Shown here piece after piece: positions 1 to 8,210 of a stretch of DNA of 64,000 nucleotides. Numbering within the stretch: position 1 is the stretch's first letter; each line of letters starts with the position of its first letter. The DNA is from Flavobacteriales bacterium. Lineage in GTDB: Bacteria; Bacteroidota; Bacteroidia; Flavobacteriales_F; PHOS-HE28. Made by a program: the position numbers and the translations under genes. The notes under the pieces were generated by a model. That model searched no databases and was not told the DNA's origin. It saw only the letters and a list, made by a program, of their open reading frames with translations. The stretch covers positions 1 through 64,000 of the forward strand of contig JADJCX010000015.1 of the NCBI GenBank assembly GCA_016703005.1. The letters run 5' to 3'.

Positions 1-683
1 AACTTATCGGCGTTGTCGATCACGCCTTCCAAGCTGCCGAACTGCTGCACCAACTTCATAGCCGTCTTCTCCCCGATCCCCGGAATGCCGGGAATGTTGT
101 CCACCGCATCGCCCATCAATCCAAGGATGTCCTTCACTTGGTCAGTGGTCTGCAACCCCCAGCGGGCGCAGATCTCCGCAGGCCCCAGCTTCTCCGGCGG
201 ATCGCCACCGCGGCCCGGTTTGTACATGATGATCTTGTCCGTGACGAGCTGCCCGAAATCCTTGTCCGGCGTTACCATGAACGTCGTGTAGCCTTCTGCT
301 TCGGCCTTCTTCGCCAGCGTGCCGATCACATCGTCGGCCTCGTAGCCATCGCTCTCGAGGATGGGGATGTTCATGCTCTCGATGATCCGCCGGATGTACG
401 GAAGGTTGGTGCGGATATCATCCGGCATCTCCTCGCGGTTGGCCTTGTAATCGAGCAGCGTTTCGTGGCGCTCCGTTGGTGCGGCGGTGTCGAACACCAC
501 GGCGATGTGCGTCGGCTTCTCCCGCTTGATCAGATCGAGCAATGTGGTGGTGAACCCGAACGCAGCGCTCGTGTTGAAGCCCTTGCTATTGACCCGCGGG
601 GCCCGAATGAAACTGAAGTACGCGCGGTAGATAAGCGCGAAAGCATCGAGCAGGAAAAGGCGTTTGTCTTGGTCTTGGGGCAT
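1..683 (-). CDS. polA: DNA polymerase I, N-terminal 5'-3' exonuclease part (cut by window edge)
   Basis: About 227 residues of the N-terminal FEN-like 5' nuclease domain of DNA polymerase I are present; the Klenow part lies beyond position 1. The protein opens MPQDQDKRLFLLDAFALIYR, the typical start with the first metal-binding Asp. Further nuclease landmarks are the ESDGYEADDVIGTLA and TPDKDFGQLV blocks and a helix-hairpin-helix GIPGIGEKTA near the cut end. It removes RNA primers and repairs DNA in the cytoplasm. The ATG at 683 fits the family start, and a TAnnTTG-like -7 element lies 22 bp upstream. The upstream gene's frame runs 98 bp into polA, probably because of an indel there. Confidence 0.95.
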   Translation of the reverse strand, partial: MPQDQDKRLFLLDAFALIYRAYFSFIRAPRVNSKGFNTSAAFGFTTTLLDLIKREKPTHIAVVFDTAAPTERHETLLDYKANREEMPDDIRTNLPYIRRIIESMNIPILESDGYEADDVIGTLAKKAEAEGYTTFMVTPDKDFGQLVTDKIIMYKPGRGGDPPEKLGPAEICARWGLQTTDQVKDILGLMGDAVDNIPGIPGIGEKTAMKLVQQFGSLEGVIDNADK

Positions 684-1809
684 GGGGGCTTCTGGCAAAA
701 GGCCGCAAGCTAAAGCCTGGAACGCTCCGGCCGGGGGGGCGGCTCAAGCAGGGGGTGGTGGTTTCCGTGCCCCACCAGGCCAGCTGGACCACGATCAAGC
801 GCTCCTTCCACACCACTTCCAGCACTGTTTGGCCAACAGCCTTCAACGTGGCGGGATCGATCACATCCATGTCGTCATCGTGGGTATGCCAACTGGGATG
901 GAAGGCTTGGGTGCCTTGGTTGTACTCGATGATGTCGATCGTCGGGATCCGCAAACGCTGGTTCACGCTCACGTGATCATCAACGCCAACGTATTGGCGC
1001 ACCTCATCAACGAACCGATCGCCGTAGCCCAATGCTTCGGCAGTGTTCCATACGCGATTGGTGATCTGCGGCGCGAGCTGCATGCTCCATCCTTCTTTCG
1101 GGAAACGGGCATCCCGTGCGCCACACATGTCGAGCAGGATGCCGAAGCGCGCTGTATAGTTTTTCACGTGCGGGTTCTTCGTCCAGTACTGCGCTCCTAA
1201 GCACCACGAATCGCTGCTTTGATGGCTCATGGCACCACTTGGTTCGCCGTAGTCCTCCACATCGGTGAAGAACACATCCACGCCGATGTCCGACGGGTGC
1301 TCACGCAAGTGCCGGGCAACTTCCAGCAGGATCCCCACCCCGCTGCCACCATCGTTCGCGCCGAGGATCGGTTCGCCTTGGCGCTCGTTGTCCTTATCGG
1401 CGAAGGGGCGCGTATCCCAATGGGCCATGAGCAGCACCCGCGCTTTCAGTTCCGGCCTCCAACTGGCAATGATGTTGCGCAACGGCAGCCGTTGTCCATT
1501 GAACGCGGTGACGCTGCCGATCTGTTCGATCACGGTATCGGCGTGTTGCTTCAGGAAGGCCACCAACCAATCGCCGCAAGCCTTGTGCTGTGCCGTGCCC
1601 GGCACACGCGGACCGAAGTCCACTTGCTTTTTCACAAAGCCATAGGCGCTATCGGGATCGAACAGCGGAGTGGGCGGCAGAGCCTGTTGCTCAGGCGTGA
1701 CTTTCGGAACCGTTGGCGTGTTCGAGCCGCTGTCCGGGGCACACGAACGCAGAAGCAAAAGCGCGAGGAAGAGCGCAACGAGGACGACGGCTACTACACG
1801 GTTACGCAT
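586..1809 (-). CDS. M28-family glutaminyl-peptide cyclotransferase-like lipoprotein (3' end probably frameshifted)
   Basis: The protein has 407 residues as read. It starts with a hydrophobic segment and an LLRSC lipobox-like site, so it is probably exported or membrane-anchored. Zinc-peptidase-fold landmarks are AHWDTRP, ILGANDGGSGVG, FFTDVEDYG and a His in VDDHVSVNQR. These fit glutaminyl cyclases, which turn N-terminal Gln into pyroglutamate, better than aminopeptidases. Homology should end near VLEVVWKERL; the Pro/Arg-rich tail after it looks out of frame. One extra base in the G7 run at 733-739 would end the protein near 710 and remove the overlap with polA. The start overlaps the cysS stop by 8 bp, indicating cotranscription. 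Confidence 0.8.
   Translation of the reverse strand: MRNRVVAVVLVALFLALLLLRSCAPDSGSNTPTVPKVTPEQQALPPTPLFDPDSAYGFVKKQVDFGPRVPGTAQHKACGDWLVAFLKQHADTVIEQIGSVTAFNGQRLPLRNIIASWRPELKARVLLMAHWDTRPFADKDNERQGEPILGANDGGSGVGILLEVARHLREHPSDIGVDVFFTDVEDYGEPSGAMSHQSSDSWCLGAQYWTKNPHVKNYTARFGILLDMCGARDARFPKEGWSMQLAPQITNRVWNTAEALGYGDRFVDEVRQYVGVDDHVSVNQRLRIPTIDIIEYNQGTQAFHPSWHTHDDDMDVIDPATLKAVGQTVLEVVWKERLIVVQLAWWGTETTTPCLSRPPGRSVPGFSLRPFARSPHAPRPRQTPFPARCFRAYLPRVLQFHSGPAGQ
705..712 (-). promoter_or_regulatory. Candidate -7 element for polA
   Basis: TAGCTTGC on the minus strand, 21 bp before the polA ATG, resembles the Bacteroidota -7 element TAnnTTTG. No clear -33 TTTG is visible. Confidence 0.3.
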
Positions 1810-3280
1810 GTTCCCAGATGGTTCCTTCCTTGGTATCCTTGATCGTAACGCCGATCGCGGCCAGTGTGTCACGGATCCGATCGCTGGTAGCGAAATCCTT
1901 GTTGGCTTTGGCGTCGGCACGCATCTTCAACAACACCCCCATCAGGTCCGTTGTCAAGCTGTCATCGCCCTTCTTCTCTTCTTCGCGAATGCCGAGCACA
2001 TCCACCATCATGGTGCTGTACACCTGCTTCAACCGTTCGATCGATGCGGCGGTCAATTCCGCTTTGCCATCGTTCACGGAGTTGATGACGCGCACACCAT
2101 CGAACAATTGCGCGATCATGATCGGCGTGTTCAGGTCGTCGTTCATAGCCGCGTAGCATGCATCCTCGAACGCGGCCACGTCCATGCCATCCGCAGCGCC
2201 GGGTTTCAGTTTGCCGAGCGTCACCATCGCGGCGCGCAGTTTCTCCAATCCCTTCTCCGACGCTTGCATGGCCTCATTGCTGAAGTCGAGCGTGCTGGCA
2301 TAGTGGCATTGCAGCATGAAGAACCGAACGGTCATGGGCGAGTAACCACGTTCCAGCAGTTTGTGGTTTCCGGTGAGCAGCTCCTCCGGTGTGAATCCAT
2401 TGCCCTCGCTCTTGGCCATTTTGCGGCCGTTCACCGTGAGCATGTTCCCGTGCATCCAATAGCGCACGGGGTTCACGCCATCGGCCGCAACGCTCTGCGC
2501 GATCTCGCATTCGTGGTGCGGGAATTTCAGGTCCATACCACCACCATGGATGTCGAAGGTTTGGCCGAGGTACTTGGTGCTCATCACACTGCACTCCAAG
2601 TGCCATCCGGGGAAGCCCTCGCCCCACGGGCTGGGCCAGTGCATCAAATGCCCGGCCTCGGCCTTCTTCCAGATCGCGAAGTCCAAAGGCGAGCGCTTCT
2701 CTTCCTGCCCTTCCGTATCGCGCGTGTTGGCCATCAGCTCATCGATCTTCCTTCCGCTCAGTTCACCGTAGCTATGCGTTGCGGCGAACTTCGGCACGTC
2801 GAAGTACACGCTGCCGTTCACTTCGTACGCGTAGCCGTTCGCGATGATGCGTTCGACCATTTTGATCTGCTCGATGAGGTGCGCCGTTGCAGTGGGTTCG
2901 ATGCTCGGGTTCTTCAGGTTGAAGAGCCGCATCACATCATGGAAGCCGTTCGTGTACTTCTGCACGATCTCCATCGGCTCCAGGCGCTCCAGTCGAGCCC
3001 TTTTCGCGATCTTGTCCTCACCGGCATCCACGTCATCCACCAAGTGGCCCACGTCGGTGATGTTGCGCACGTAGCGCACCGAATAGCCGATATGCGTCAG
3101 CCAGCGGTAGAGCACATCGAACGTGGTGAAGCTGCGCACGTTGCCCAGATGTACATCGCTGTACACCGTGGGTCCACAGACATACAACCCGACGTGCGGT
3201 GGGTTCTGCGGAATGAAGGCTTCTTTCTTTCGGCTGAGCGTATTGGTAAGGAAGAGGGCGTTGCGGGAAGCGGCGGACAT
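1802..3280 (-). CDS. cysS: Cysteinyl-tRNA synthetase
   Basis: This 492-residue class I aminoacyl-tRNA synthetase charges tRNA-Cys in the cytoplasm. The protein shows the zinc-site Cys in YVCGPTVYSD followed by the HIGH-equivalent HLGN near residues 39-42, the GWHLECSVM zinc/Cys-binding segment, HGGGMDLKFPHHE, and the KMAKSEGN loop. Length is normal for the family and no frame break is visible. A good -7 element (TACATTCG) lies 27 bp upstream of the ATG. The stop overlaps the start of the glutaminyl-cyclase gene in an 8-bp ATG/TAA overlap, so cysS is the first gene of a short operon that may continue into polA. Confidence 0.97.
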   Translation of the reverse strand: MSAASRNALFLTNTLSRKKEAFIPQNPPHVGLYVCGPTVYSDVHLGNVRSFTTFDVLYRWLTHIGYSVRYVRNITDVGHLVDDVDAGEDKIAKRARLERLEPMEIVQKYTNGFHDVMRLFNLKNPSIEPTATAHLIEQIKMVERIIANGYAYEVNGSVYFDVPKFAATHSYGELSGRKIDELMANTRDTEGQEEKRSPLDFAIWKKAEAGHLMHWPSPWGEGFPGWHLECSVMSTKYLGQTFDIHGGGMDLKFPHHECEIAQSVAADGVNPVRYWMHGNMLTVNGRKMAKSEGNGFTPEELLTGNHKLLERGYSPMTVRFFMLQCHYASTLDFSNEAMQASEKGLEKLRAAMVTLGKLKPGAADGMDVAAFEDACYAAMNDDLNTPIMIAQLFDGVRVINSVNDGKAELTAASIERLKQVYSTMMVDVLGIREEEKKGDDSLTTDLMGVLLKMRADAKANKDFATSDRIRDTLAAIGVTIKDTKEGTIWEHA

Positions 3281-3306
3281 GGCGACAGCCTTAGTGAAGG
3301 CCGGCG

Positions 3307-3314
3307 CGAATGTA
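3307..3314 (-). promoter_or_regulatory. Candidate -7 element for cysS
   Basis: TACATTCG on the minus strand, 26 bp before the cysS ATG, matches TAnnTTTG with C at position 7. The same TTCG ending recurs upstream of several genes in this window. Confidence 0.45.
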
Positions 3315-3343
3315 GAAGTGGCCGTGTTACCTGTCCGGGCGCC

Positions 3344-4267
3344 TCACTGCTGGTCTTCGGCAGTTATCGGTGTATCGCCGATGTACCGCCCGCCGTCGTA
3401 CACCTCGATGCGCTGCAGCTTGCCGTCCTTGTCGTACCGGTAGCGCTTTCCGCTCCAGAGCTGGCCGTTCTTGAAATCGCCGATCTGGCTCACACGCTTG
3501 TTCATGTCATACAGCGTATTGGATCCGTTCTCGTTGAAGCGCGCTGCAGGATTCACGGTCTCGTTCGCGGTTACCACCGGCGCAGCCTTGGTGGGTTCCT
3601 GCTTCGGGAGGTCGGTGGCCGGCTTGTTCACTTGGCGCAGGAACTTGTTGTTCGCAGCGCTCACGACACCATCGTTGAAAGTGGCTGTCTGTTGCAGATC
3701 GCCGTTGGCGTAGTAGCGTTTCAGTGTTCCCTCCTCCTTGCCGTTGTCGATGTTCACCTCCACGGCGAGCTGTCCGTTCTCGTGGTAGTACTTCTGTTCG
3801 CCGTCGCGCACACCGTAGTCGTTGAACACGAAATCCTGCTGTGGTTCGCCGTTCGGGTGGAAACGTTTGAAGTTGCCTGTGTTGCGGTCCAGGTCCCAGT
3901 TGCCTTCCTCTTCCAATTGGCCGTTCTGGTACCAGGTCTTGTACTCGCCCTTGGGACGGCCCATGTCGTAAGTGATCTCACTCATCAATTTGCCGTTCGG
4001 CCAGTACCGATGCCACATACCCGAGCGCTTGTTGGCCGCATAACGCCCTTCTTCGATAAGCTGCCCATCGGCGTAACCGGGCTTGTTGGCAAGGGGTGCT
4101 ACTATGCGCCAATGCCCCTGCTTCTTGCCTTCCGCATCCAATTGGTTCAGCGTGTCCATGGCCTGCTCGTTCTTGACCGACGTCTGGTCGGCAGCAGCCA
4201 TGCTTGCGCAGGCGAGCAACGCACAGGTCAAGAGGGAAAGTCGGACAGCGGAGTAGGCAACGTTCAT
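3344..4267 (-). CDS. YwqK/MORN-like repeat protein, exported
   Basis: The 307-residue protein has an N-terminal signal peptide (hydrophobic stretch ending near MAAAD). The body is a series of about 22-residue repeats with the YwqK pattern G.w..y..NG.l, for example MWHRYWPNGKL, YKTWYQNGQL, FKRFHPNGEP and QKYYHENGQL. Such repeats form beta-hairpin ladders. The family is labelled toxin-antitoxin system YwqK antitoxin in databases, but in Bacteroidota these are usually secreted or periplasmic proteins of unknown role, and no toxin partner is seen here. The C-terminal third is less repetitive. The gene lies between cysS and the threonine dehydrogenase gene, all on the minus strand. Confidence 0.8.
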   Translation of the reverse strand: MNVAYSAVRLSLLTCALLACASMAAADQTSVKNEQAMDTLNQLDAEGKKQGHWRIVAPLANKPGYADGQLIEEGRYAANKRSGMWHRYWPNGKLMSEITYDMGRPKGEYKTWYQNGQLEEEGNWDLDRNTGNFKRFHPNGEPQQDFVFNDYGVRDGEQKYYHENGQLAVEVNIDNGKEEGTLKRYYANGDLQQTATFNDGVVSAANNKFLRQVNKPATDLPKQEPTKAAPVVTANETVNPAARFNENGSNTLYDMNKRVSQIGDFKNGQLWSGKRYRYDKDGKLQRIEVYDGGRYIGDTPITAEDQQ

Positions 4268-4340
4268 CGCGCGGGCGGTATTGAGCCCGTCGTAACGGAT
4301 GATCGCTAGTGGGGGTTACCCACCGCTCAACCCCTTGCTC

Positions 4341-5276
4341 TCACCTCTTCAGATTCTTCATCATCTCATTCACCATCGCGCGCAGGTCGAAGTCGGGCTT
4401 CCAGCCCCAATCCGCGCGTGCGGCACTGTCATCAATGCTACGGGGCCAGCTATCGGCGATCGCTTGGCGCTGATCGGGGGCATAGCTCATCTTGAAACCG
4501 GGGATATGCCGCGCGACTTCCGCAGCGATCTGTTGCGGGTTGAAACTGAAGCCGGCAAGGTTGTAGCCCGTGCGCTCCTTCACCTTCTCCGTCGGCGCTT
4601 CCATCAGGTCGATGGTGGCCCGGATAGCATCGGGCATGTACATCATGGGCAATGTGGTTTCCGGTCCTAGGAAACTGGTGTACGCACCGTTCTTGATCGC
4701 TTCATGGAAGATGTGCACCGCGTAATCGGTAGTACCTCCGCCGGGTGCGCTCTTCCAGCCGATCAGGCCCGGATAGCGGATACTGCGAACATCCACTCCG
4801 TAGCGACGGTGATAATAAGCGCACCACTGCTCGCCGGCCTGTTTGCTGATGCCGTACACCGTGCTCGGCTCCGAGACCGTGTGCTGCGGCGTGCCGTCCT
4901 TGGGAGTGGTGGGGCCGAACACGGCAATGCTGCTGGGCCAGTAGACCTTCTTGAGTTTCCCTTCGCGTGCCAATTCCAGGATAATGAAGAGGCTTTCCAT
5001 GTTCAGCTTCCAGGCAAACGCCGGGTCCTTTTCCGCGGTGGCGCTGAGCAGTGCGGCCAGCAGGTACACCTCGTTGATCCCGTGCTTGTCGATCACCCGC
5101 TCGATCCCGCGGCGGTCCATGGCATCCACCATGGCAAAGGGGCCGCTCTGGGCGCTTTGCGGCTCCTTGATATCGCTGGCCACCACGTTGTCGTTGCCGA
5201 AACGCTCGCGCAAACCTTCCACCAGTTCGGTACCGATCTGGCCGCTGCTGCCGATAACGAGGATCTTCTTTGTCAT
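4341..5276 (-). CDS. SDR-type L-threonine 3-dehydrogenase / NAD-dependent epimerase family
   Basis: The 311-residue protein is an extended short-chain dehydrogenase. It has a Rossmann nucleotide loop GSSGQIG at residues 9-15, an acidic residue after the second strand (ASDIKEP), the catalytic YGISK (Tyr-x-x-x-Lys), SSIAVFGP, and the SIRYPGLI block. The pattern GGGTTDYAVHIF is characteristic of the SDR-type threonine dehydrogenases, which oxidise L-threonine to 2-amino-3-ketobutyrate for cleavage to glycine. No 2-amino-3-ketobutyrate ligase (kbl) is seen next to it. A TAGCTTTG -7 element lies 20 bp upstream, back to back with the trhO promoter. A sugar epimerase is the less likely alternative. 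Confidence 0.8.
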   Translation of the reverse strand: MTKKILVIGSSGQIGTELVEGLRERFGNDNVVASDIKEPQSAQSGPFAMVDAMDRRGIERVIDKHGINEVYLLAALLSATAEKDPAFAWKLNMESLFIILELAREGKLKKVYWPSSIAVFGPTTPKDGTPQHTVSEPSTVYGISKQAGEQWCAYYHRRYGVDVRSIRYPGLIGWKSAPGGGTTDYAVHIFHEAIKNGAYTSFLGPETTLPMMYMPDAIRATIDLMEAPTEKVKERTGYNLAGFSFNPQQIAAEVARHIPGFKMSYAPDQRQAIADSWPRSIDDSAARADWGWKPDFDLRAMVNEMMKNLKR

Positions 5277-5295
5277 AGTTCCATCATGAGGGGGC

Positions 5296-5303
5296 CAAAG
5301 CTA
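5296..5303 (-). promoter_or_regulatory. Candidate -7 element for the threonine dehydrogenase gene
   Basis: TAGCTTTG on the minus strand is an exact TAnnTTTG match, 19 bp before the ATG at 5276. Confidence 0.45.
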
Positions 5304-5335
5304 AACGGAGGCCTTCCGCTACCCGGCCATCACTG

Positions 5336-5343
5336 TACTTTCG
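5336..5343 (+). promoter_or_regulatory. Candidate -7 element for trhO
   Basis: TACTTTCG lies 25 bp before the trhO ATG at 5369 and divergent from the element serving the threonine dehydrogenase gene. Confidence 0.4.
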
Positions 5344-5368
5344 CGGGATCGCACAGCAAGGTCGGCAA

Positions 5369-6472
5369 ATGAACCCTCACCACCTCCGCAACCTGCATGG
5401 TCCTGAGCAGCTCAGGGCATTGGCGGAGCGTGAAAGCCGTGCCCGGACCACCCTATCCTTCTATCGGTACACCAAGCTCACCGATGTTGACGTGTTGCGC
5501 AATGCGCTGTACGGCGAATGGAACGCGCTCGGCGTGTTGGGAAGGGTCTACCTGGCCGCCGAAGGGATCAATGCGCAAGTGAGCGTACCAAGCGAAGCGC
5601 GCGATCGGTTTAGGGCAGCCGTGGATGCGCGTGATGCCTTCCGCAATGTGCCGTTCAAATTCGCTGTCGAGGATCCCGCTATCGCGTTCCTGAAGCTTAC
5701 CATCAAGGTGAAGAAGAAGTTGGTGGCCGATGGCTTAGCCGATGACGCCTTCGACGTCACGAACGTCGGTGAGCACCTGAGCGCTTCGGCATTCAACGAT
5801 CGCATGGCGGCCGGTGCAACCGTGGTGGACATGCGCAACAATTACGAGAGCGCGATCGGCCATTTCGAAGGGGCGCTACTGCCCAAAGCCGACAAATTCC
5901 ACGGTGCGCTGAAGGAAGTGGTGGAACGGCTGGACGGCAAACAGGATGCACCTGTACTACTGTACTGCACCGGAGGTATTCGTTGCGAGAAAGCCAGCGC
6001 CTACTTAAAGCACCACGGCTTCAACCAGGTCGGCCAGTTGCACGGTGGCATCATCGACTATGCACACCAAGTTGCACGCGAAGGGCTGACCAACCGGTTC
6101 AAGGGGCGCAACTTCGTTTTCGATGGCCGCATGGCCGAACGCATTACCGATGATGTGGTGGGCACGTGCATGCAGTGCGGTTCCGTAAGCGACCGCATAG
6201 CCAACTGCCTCGAGGAAAGCTGCAACCTGTTGTTGGTGCAGTGTGAGGCGTGCGCGACCAAGTACAACGATTGTTGTTCGCCCAGCTGCCGGGAGATCCA
6301 CCAGCTACCCGCCACCGTACAGCACGAATGGCGCAAGGGCCGCGTAACACGCAGCACCCTTGCTAAAGCGATCAGCGATCCGGAGGAACTGCGCCAACGC
6401 ATCCGTGAAGAAGAGGAACTGCTTGCGCTCAACGGCACACTCCACCCTGAACTGACGACGCTCATTCCCTGA
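5369..6472 (+). CDS. trhO: Rhodanese-domain tRNA uridine(34) hydroxylase TrhO
   Basis: The 367-residue protein matches the YceA/TrhO family, which uses molecular oxygen to form 5-hydroxyuridine at the tRNA wobble position. Domain order is an N-terminal acylphosphatase-like region (FYRYTKL, GRVYLAAEGINAQ), a central rhodanese domain with active-site loop YCTGGIRCEKA, and a C-terminal Cys-rich zinc-binding part (CMQCG, CEACATKYNDCCS, C in SPSCREIH). The N-terminus and length agree with the family, so the ATG at 5369 is kept. It is a single-gene unit facing away from the threonine dehydrogenase gene, with a perfect 20-bp palindrome right after its stop. Confidence 0.93.
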   Translation: MNPHHLRNLHGPEQLRALAERESRARTTLSFYRYTKLTDVDVLRNALYGEWNALGVLGRVYLAAEGINAQVSVPSEARDRFRAAVDARDAFRNVPFKFAVEDPAIAFLKLTIKVKKKLVADGLADDAFDVTNVGEHLSASAFNDRMAAGATVVDMRNNYESAIGHFEGALLPKADKFHGALKEVVERLDGKQDAPVLLYCTGGIRCEKASAYLKHHGFNQVGQLHGGIIDYAHQVAREGLTNRFKGRNFVFDGRMAERITDDVVGTCMQCGSVSDRIANCLEESCNLLLVQCEACATKYNDCCSPSCREIHQLPATVQHEWRKGRVTRSTLAKAISDPEELRQRIREEEELLALNGTLHPELTTLIP

Positions 6473-6480
6473 TCCTGTAC

Positions 6481-6500
6481 GGGCGCGAAATTTCGCGCCC
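6481..6500. promoter_or_regulatory. Perfect 20-bp palindrome between trhO and hmgA
   Basis: GGGCGCGAAA is followed directly by its reverse complement TTTCGCGCCC, with no loop. It starts 9 bp after the trhO stop and ends 14 bp before the hmgA ATG. It could be an operator dyad for a regulator of tyrosine catabolism or an interspersed palindromic repeat. It is a poor terminator because it lacks a loop and a T-run. Confidence 0.45.
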
Positions 6501-6514
6501 CAACCACCCCGCAA

Positions 6515-7672
6515 ATGCCCTTCTACCACGCCCTCGGCAACATCCCGCACAAGCGGCACACCATCCACAAGAGCCCGGAGGGCAACCACTACTACGAGCA
6601 GCTCTTCGGCACGGTGGGCTTCGATGGCATGAGCTCCCTGCTCTACCACGTGCACCGCCCCACGCAGGTGAAGGAGATCGTGGGCGCGAAGGACGTTGCA
6701 CCCAAGATCGCGCTCGAGAAGAACATGCGCTCGTTGCGGCTGAAAGGCTTTGAGGTAGCACCGGTGGCCGATCACCTGGAAAGCCGCAAGCCGATCCTCG
6801 TCAACAGCGACCTGCAGATCGTCCTCTCCGCTCCCACCGCCAAGAAGGTGGACTACTTCTACAAGAACGCCGACTGCGATGAGATGATCTTCATCCACAA
6901 GGGCAGCGGCAAACTGCGCACCTTCCTCGGCACCATCGAGTTCGCGTACGGCGATTACCTGCTGATCCCGCGCGGCATGATCTACACGCTGGAGTTCGAC
7001 AGCGCGGACAACCGCCACTTCATCGTCGAGAGCCACCACCCGCTCTACACACCGAAGCGCTACCGCAACTGGTTCGGGCAATTGCTGGAGCACTCGCCGT
7101 ACTGCGAGCGCGACATCCGTCGGCCAAAGGACCTGGAGACGCACGATGCGAAGGGCGACTTCCGCATGCTGATCAAGAAGCAGGGCATGCTGCACGAGAT
7201 GATCTACGCCACGCATCCGTTCGACGTGGTGGGCTGGGACGGCTACAACTACCCGTACGCCTTCAGCATCCACGACTTCGAGCCGATCACCGGCCGCGTA
7301 CACCAGCCGCCACCCGTGCACCAGACCTTCGAGACCAAGGCCTTCGTGGTGTGCAGCTTCTGCCCGCGCCTGTACGACTATCACCCGCTGAGCATCCCCG
7401 CGCCGTACAACCACAGCAACATCGACAGCGATGAGGTGCTGTACTACGTGGACGGCGATTTCATGAGCCGCAACGACGTGGCCGCCGGGCACATCAGCTT
7501 GCATCCGGCGGGCATTCCGCACGGGCCGCACCCCGGCGCCATGGAGCGCAGCATCGGCAAGACGAAGACCGATGAGCTTGCGGTGATGGTGGACACCTTC
7601 AAGCCGCTGCAGATCACCGAAGAGGCACTGAAGATCGACGACGGGAAGTACTACAAGTCGTGGTTGGAGTGA
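6515..7672 (+). CDS. hmgA: Homogentisate 1,2-dioxygenase
   Basis: The 385-residue protein opens the ring of homogentisate to maleylacetoacetate, the central step of tyrosine and phenylalanine breakdown. It is a cupin-fold non-haem iron enzyme. Landmarks include the N-terminal PFYHALGNIPHKRH, LLIPRGMIYTLEF, VVGWDGYNYPYAFSIHDFEP, and the C-terminal ISLHPAGIPHGPHPGAMER block that carries iron ligands. The length is somewhat below the proteobacterial enzyme (about 430) but usual for Bacteroidota homologues. hppD, which makes the substrate, lies 1.7 kb downstream on the same strand. Confidence 0.95.
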   Translation: MPFYHALGNIPHKRHTIHKSPEGNHYYEQLFGTVGFDGMSSLLYHVHRPTQVKEIVGAKDVAPKIALEKNMRSLRLKGFEVAPVADHLESRKPILVNSDLQIVLSAPTAKKVDYFYKNADCDEMIFIHKGSGKLRTFLGTIEFAYGDYLLIPRGMIYTLEFDSADNRHFIVESHHPLYTPKRYRNWFGQLLEHSPYCERDIRRPKDLETHDAKGDFRMLIKKQGMLHEMIYATHPFDVVGWDGYNYPYAFSIHDFEPITGRVHQPPPVHQTFETKAFVVCSFCPRLYDYHPLSIPAPYNHSNIDSDEVLYYVDGDFMSRNDVAAGHISLHPAGIPHGPHPGAMERSIGKTKTDELAVMVDTFKPLQITEEALKIDDGKYYKSWLE

Positions 7673-7713
7673 TTTGATCAGGTGACCAAGAAGGGTCGGA
7701 ACCCACTCATCCA

Positions 7714-8106
7714 TTGGGAGTCGCTCTTGGGCTGCTCGTGTTCCTGGTGAGCTATCCATTAATGCTCATACCCAGTATCGGCTATGGCATCCTCACGGTC
7801 CTTTATGTCCTGATCATCTTCGCACAAGGTGCATTCTATGGGCTCACAGCGGTCCATGGAAGATTGTGGTCCACGATCAGTTTCGTGGTGAACTTCATTC
7901 TTTGGGTGACGGAGTTGGTCCAACTTGAGCATCTTCTGGAAGGCTCCTCGACCCATAGGCCGCTTTACTACAACGACAGCTACTACTGGCTGAGATTCGT
8001 TCTTGGCGGGCTACTCTGGGCAACGAACAAGCTTGTGCTCGACTTCATCATTGGCCAGATCTTGGACAAACGCAAGGCGCACGCGGGCACAGCAAATTTG
8101 ACCTAA
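7714..8106 (+). CDS. Small hypothetical integral membrane protein
   Basis: The reading frame of 130 residues contains three to four hydrophobic helices (around residues 3-20, 22-42, 48-66 and 92-112) with a short charged C-terminus. The predicted start is TTG at 7714; no in-frame ATG exists between the upstream stop at 7675 and the first helix, so the start is uncertain. No family is recognised. The gene begins about 40 bp after hmgA and ends just before the left inverted-repeat element at 8115. It could be cotranscribed with hmgA, but nothing links it to tyrosine catabolism. Confidence 0.55.
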   Translation: MGVALGLLVFLVSYPLMLIPSIGYGILTVLYVLIIFAQGAFYGLTAVHGRLWSTISFVVNFILWVTELVQLEHLLEGSSTHRPLYYNDSYYWLRFVLGGLLWATNKLVLDFIIGQILDKRKAHAGTANLT

Positions 8107-8114
8107 CTGTTGGA

Positions 8115-8210
8115 GGCGTGGCGCCCCCTCTCAAAGCCTCGAGGTCCTATCCGCAGTAGTCCTCGCTGCGCTGCGGGCTACTTGCTTCTATCCCTCACGC
8201 GGAATCCGGC
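8115..8210 (+). repeat. Left copy of a ~100-bp imperfect inverted repeat (recombination-site-like)
   Basis: The outer ends contain GCGTG (8116-8120) and CACGC (8196-8200), which can pair. Between them are a CAAAGCCTCG core and a variable centre that can form its own stem (AGTAG/CTACT). The inner end TCCCTCACGCGGAATCCGG matches, in inverted orientation, 8788-8808 of the right copy with about two mismatches. Element organisation (conserved flanks, paired ends, variable central hairpin) recalls integron attC sites, but the attC consensus ends are not exact. Confidence 0.6.

Noticed and set aside
3344..4267. Reading the YwqK-like gene as the antitoxin of a toxin-antitoxin pair
   Set aside because: It has a signal peptide and no small toxin gene beside it; the database family name is probably misleading here.
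1670..4309. 879-residue open frame on the plus strand
   Set aside because: It is antisense to cysS and the YwqK-like gene, has shuffled His/Arg/Val-rich composition and no domain. Long open antisense frames are common in this GC-rich DNA.
6305..7759. 484-residue open frame on the minus strand
   Set aside because: Antisense to hmgA, with no recognisable motif and atypical composition.
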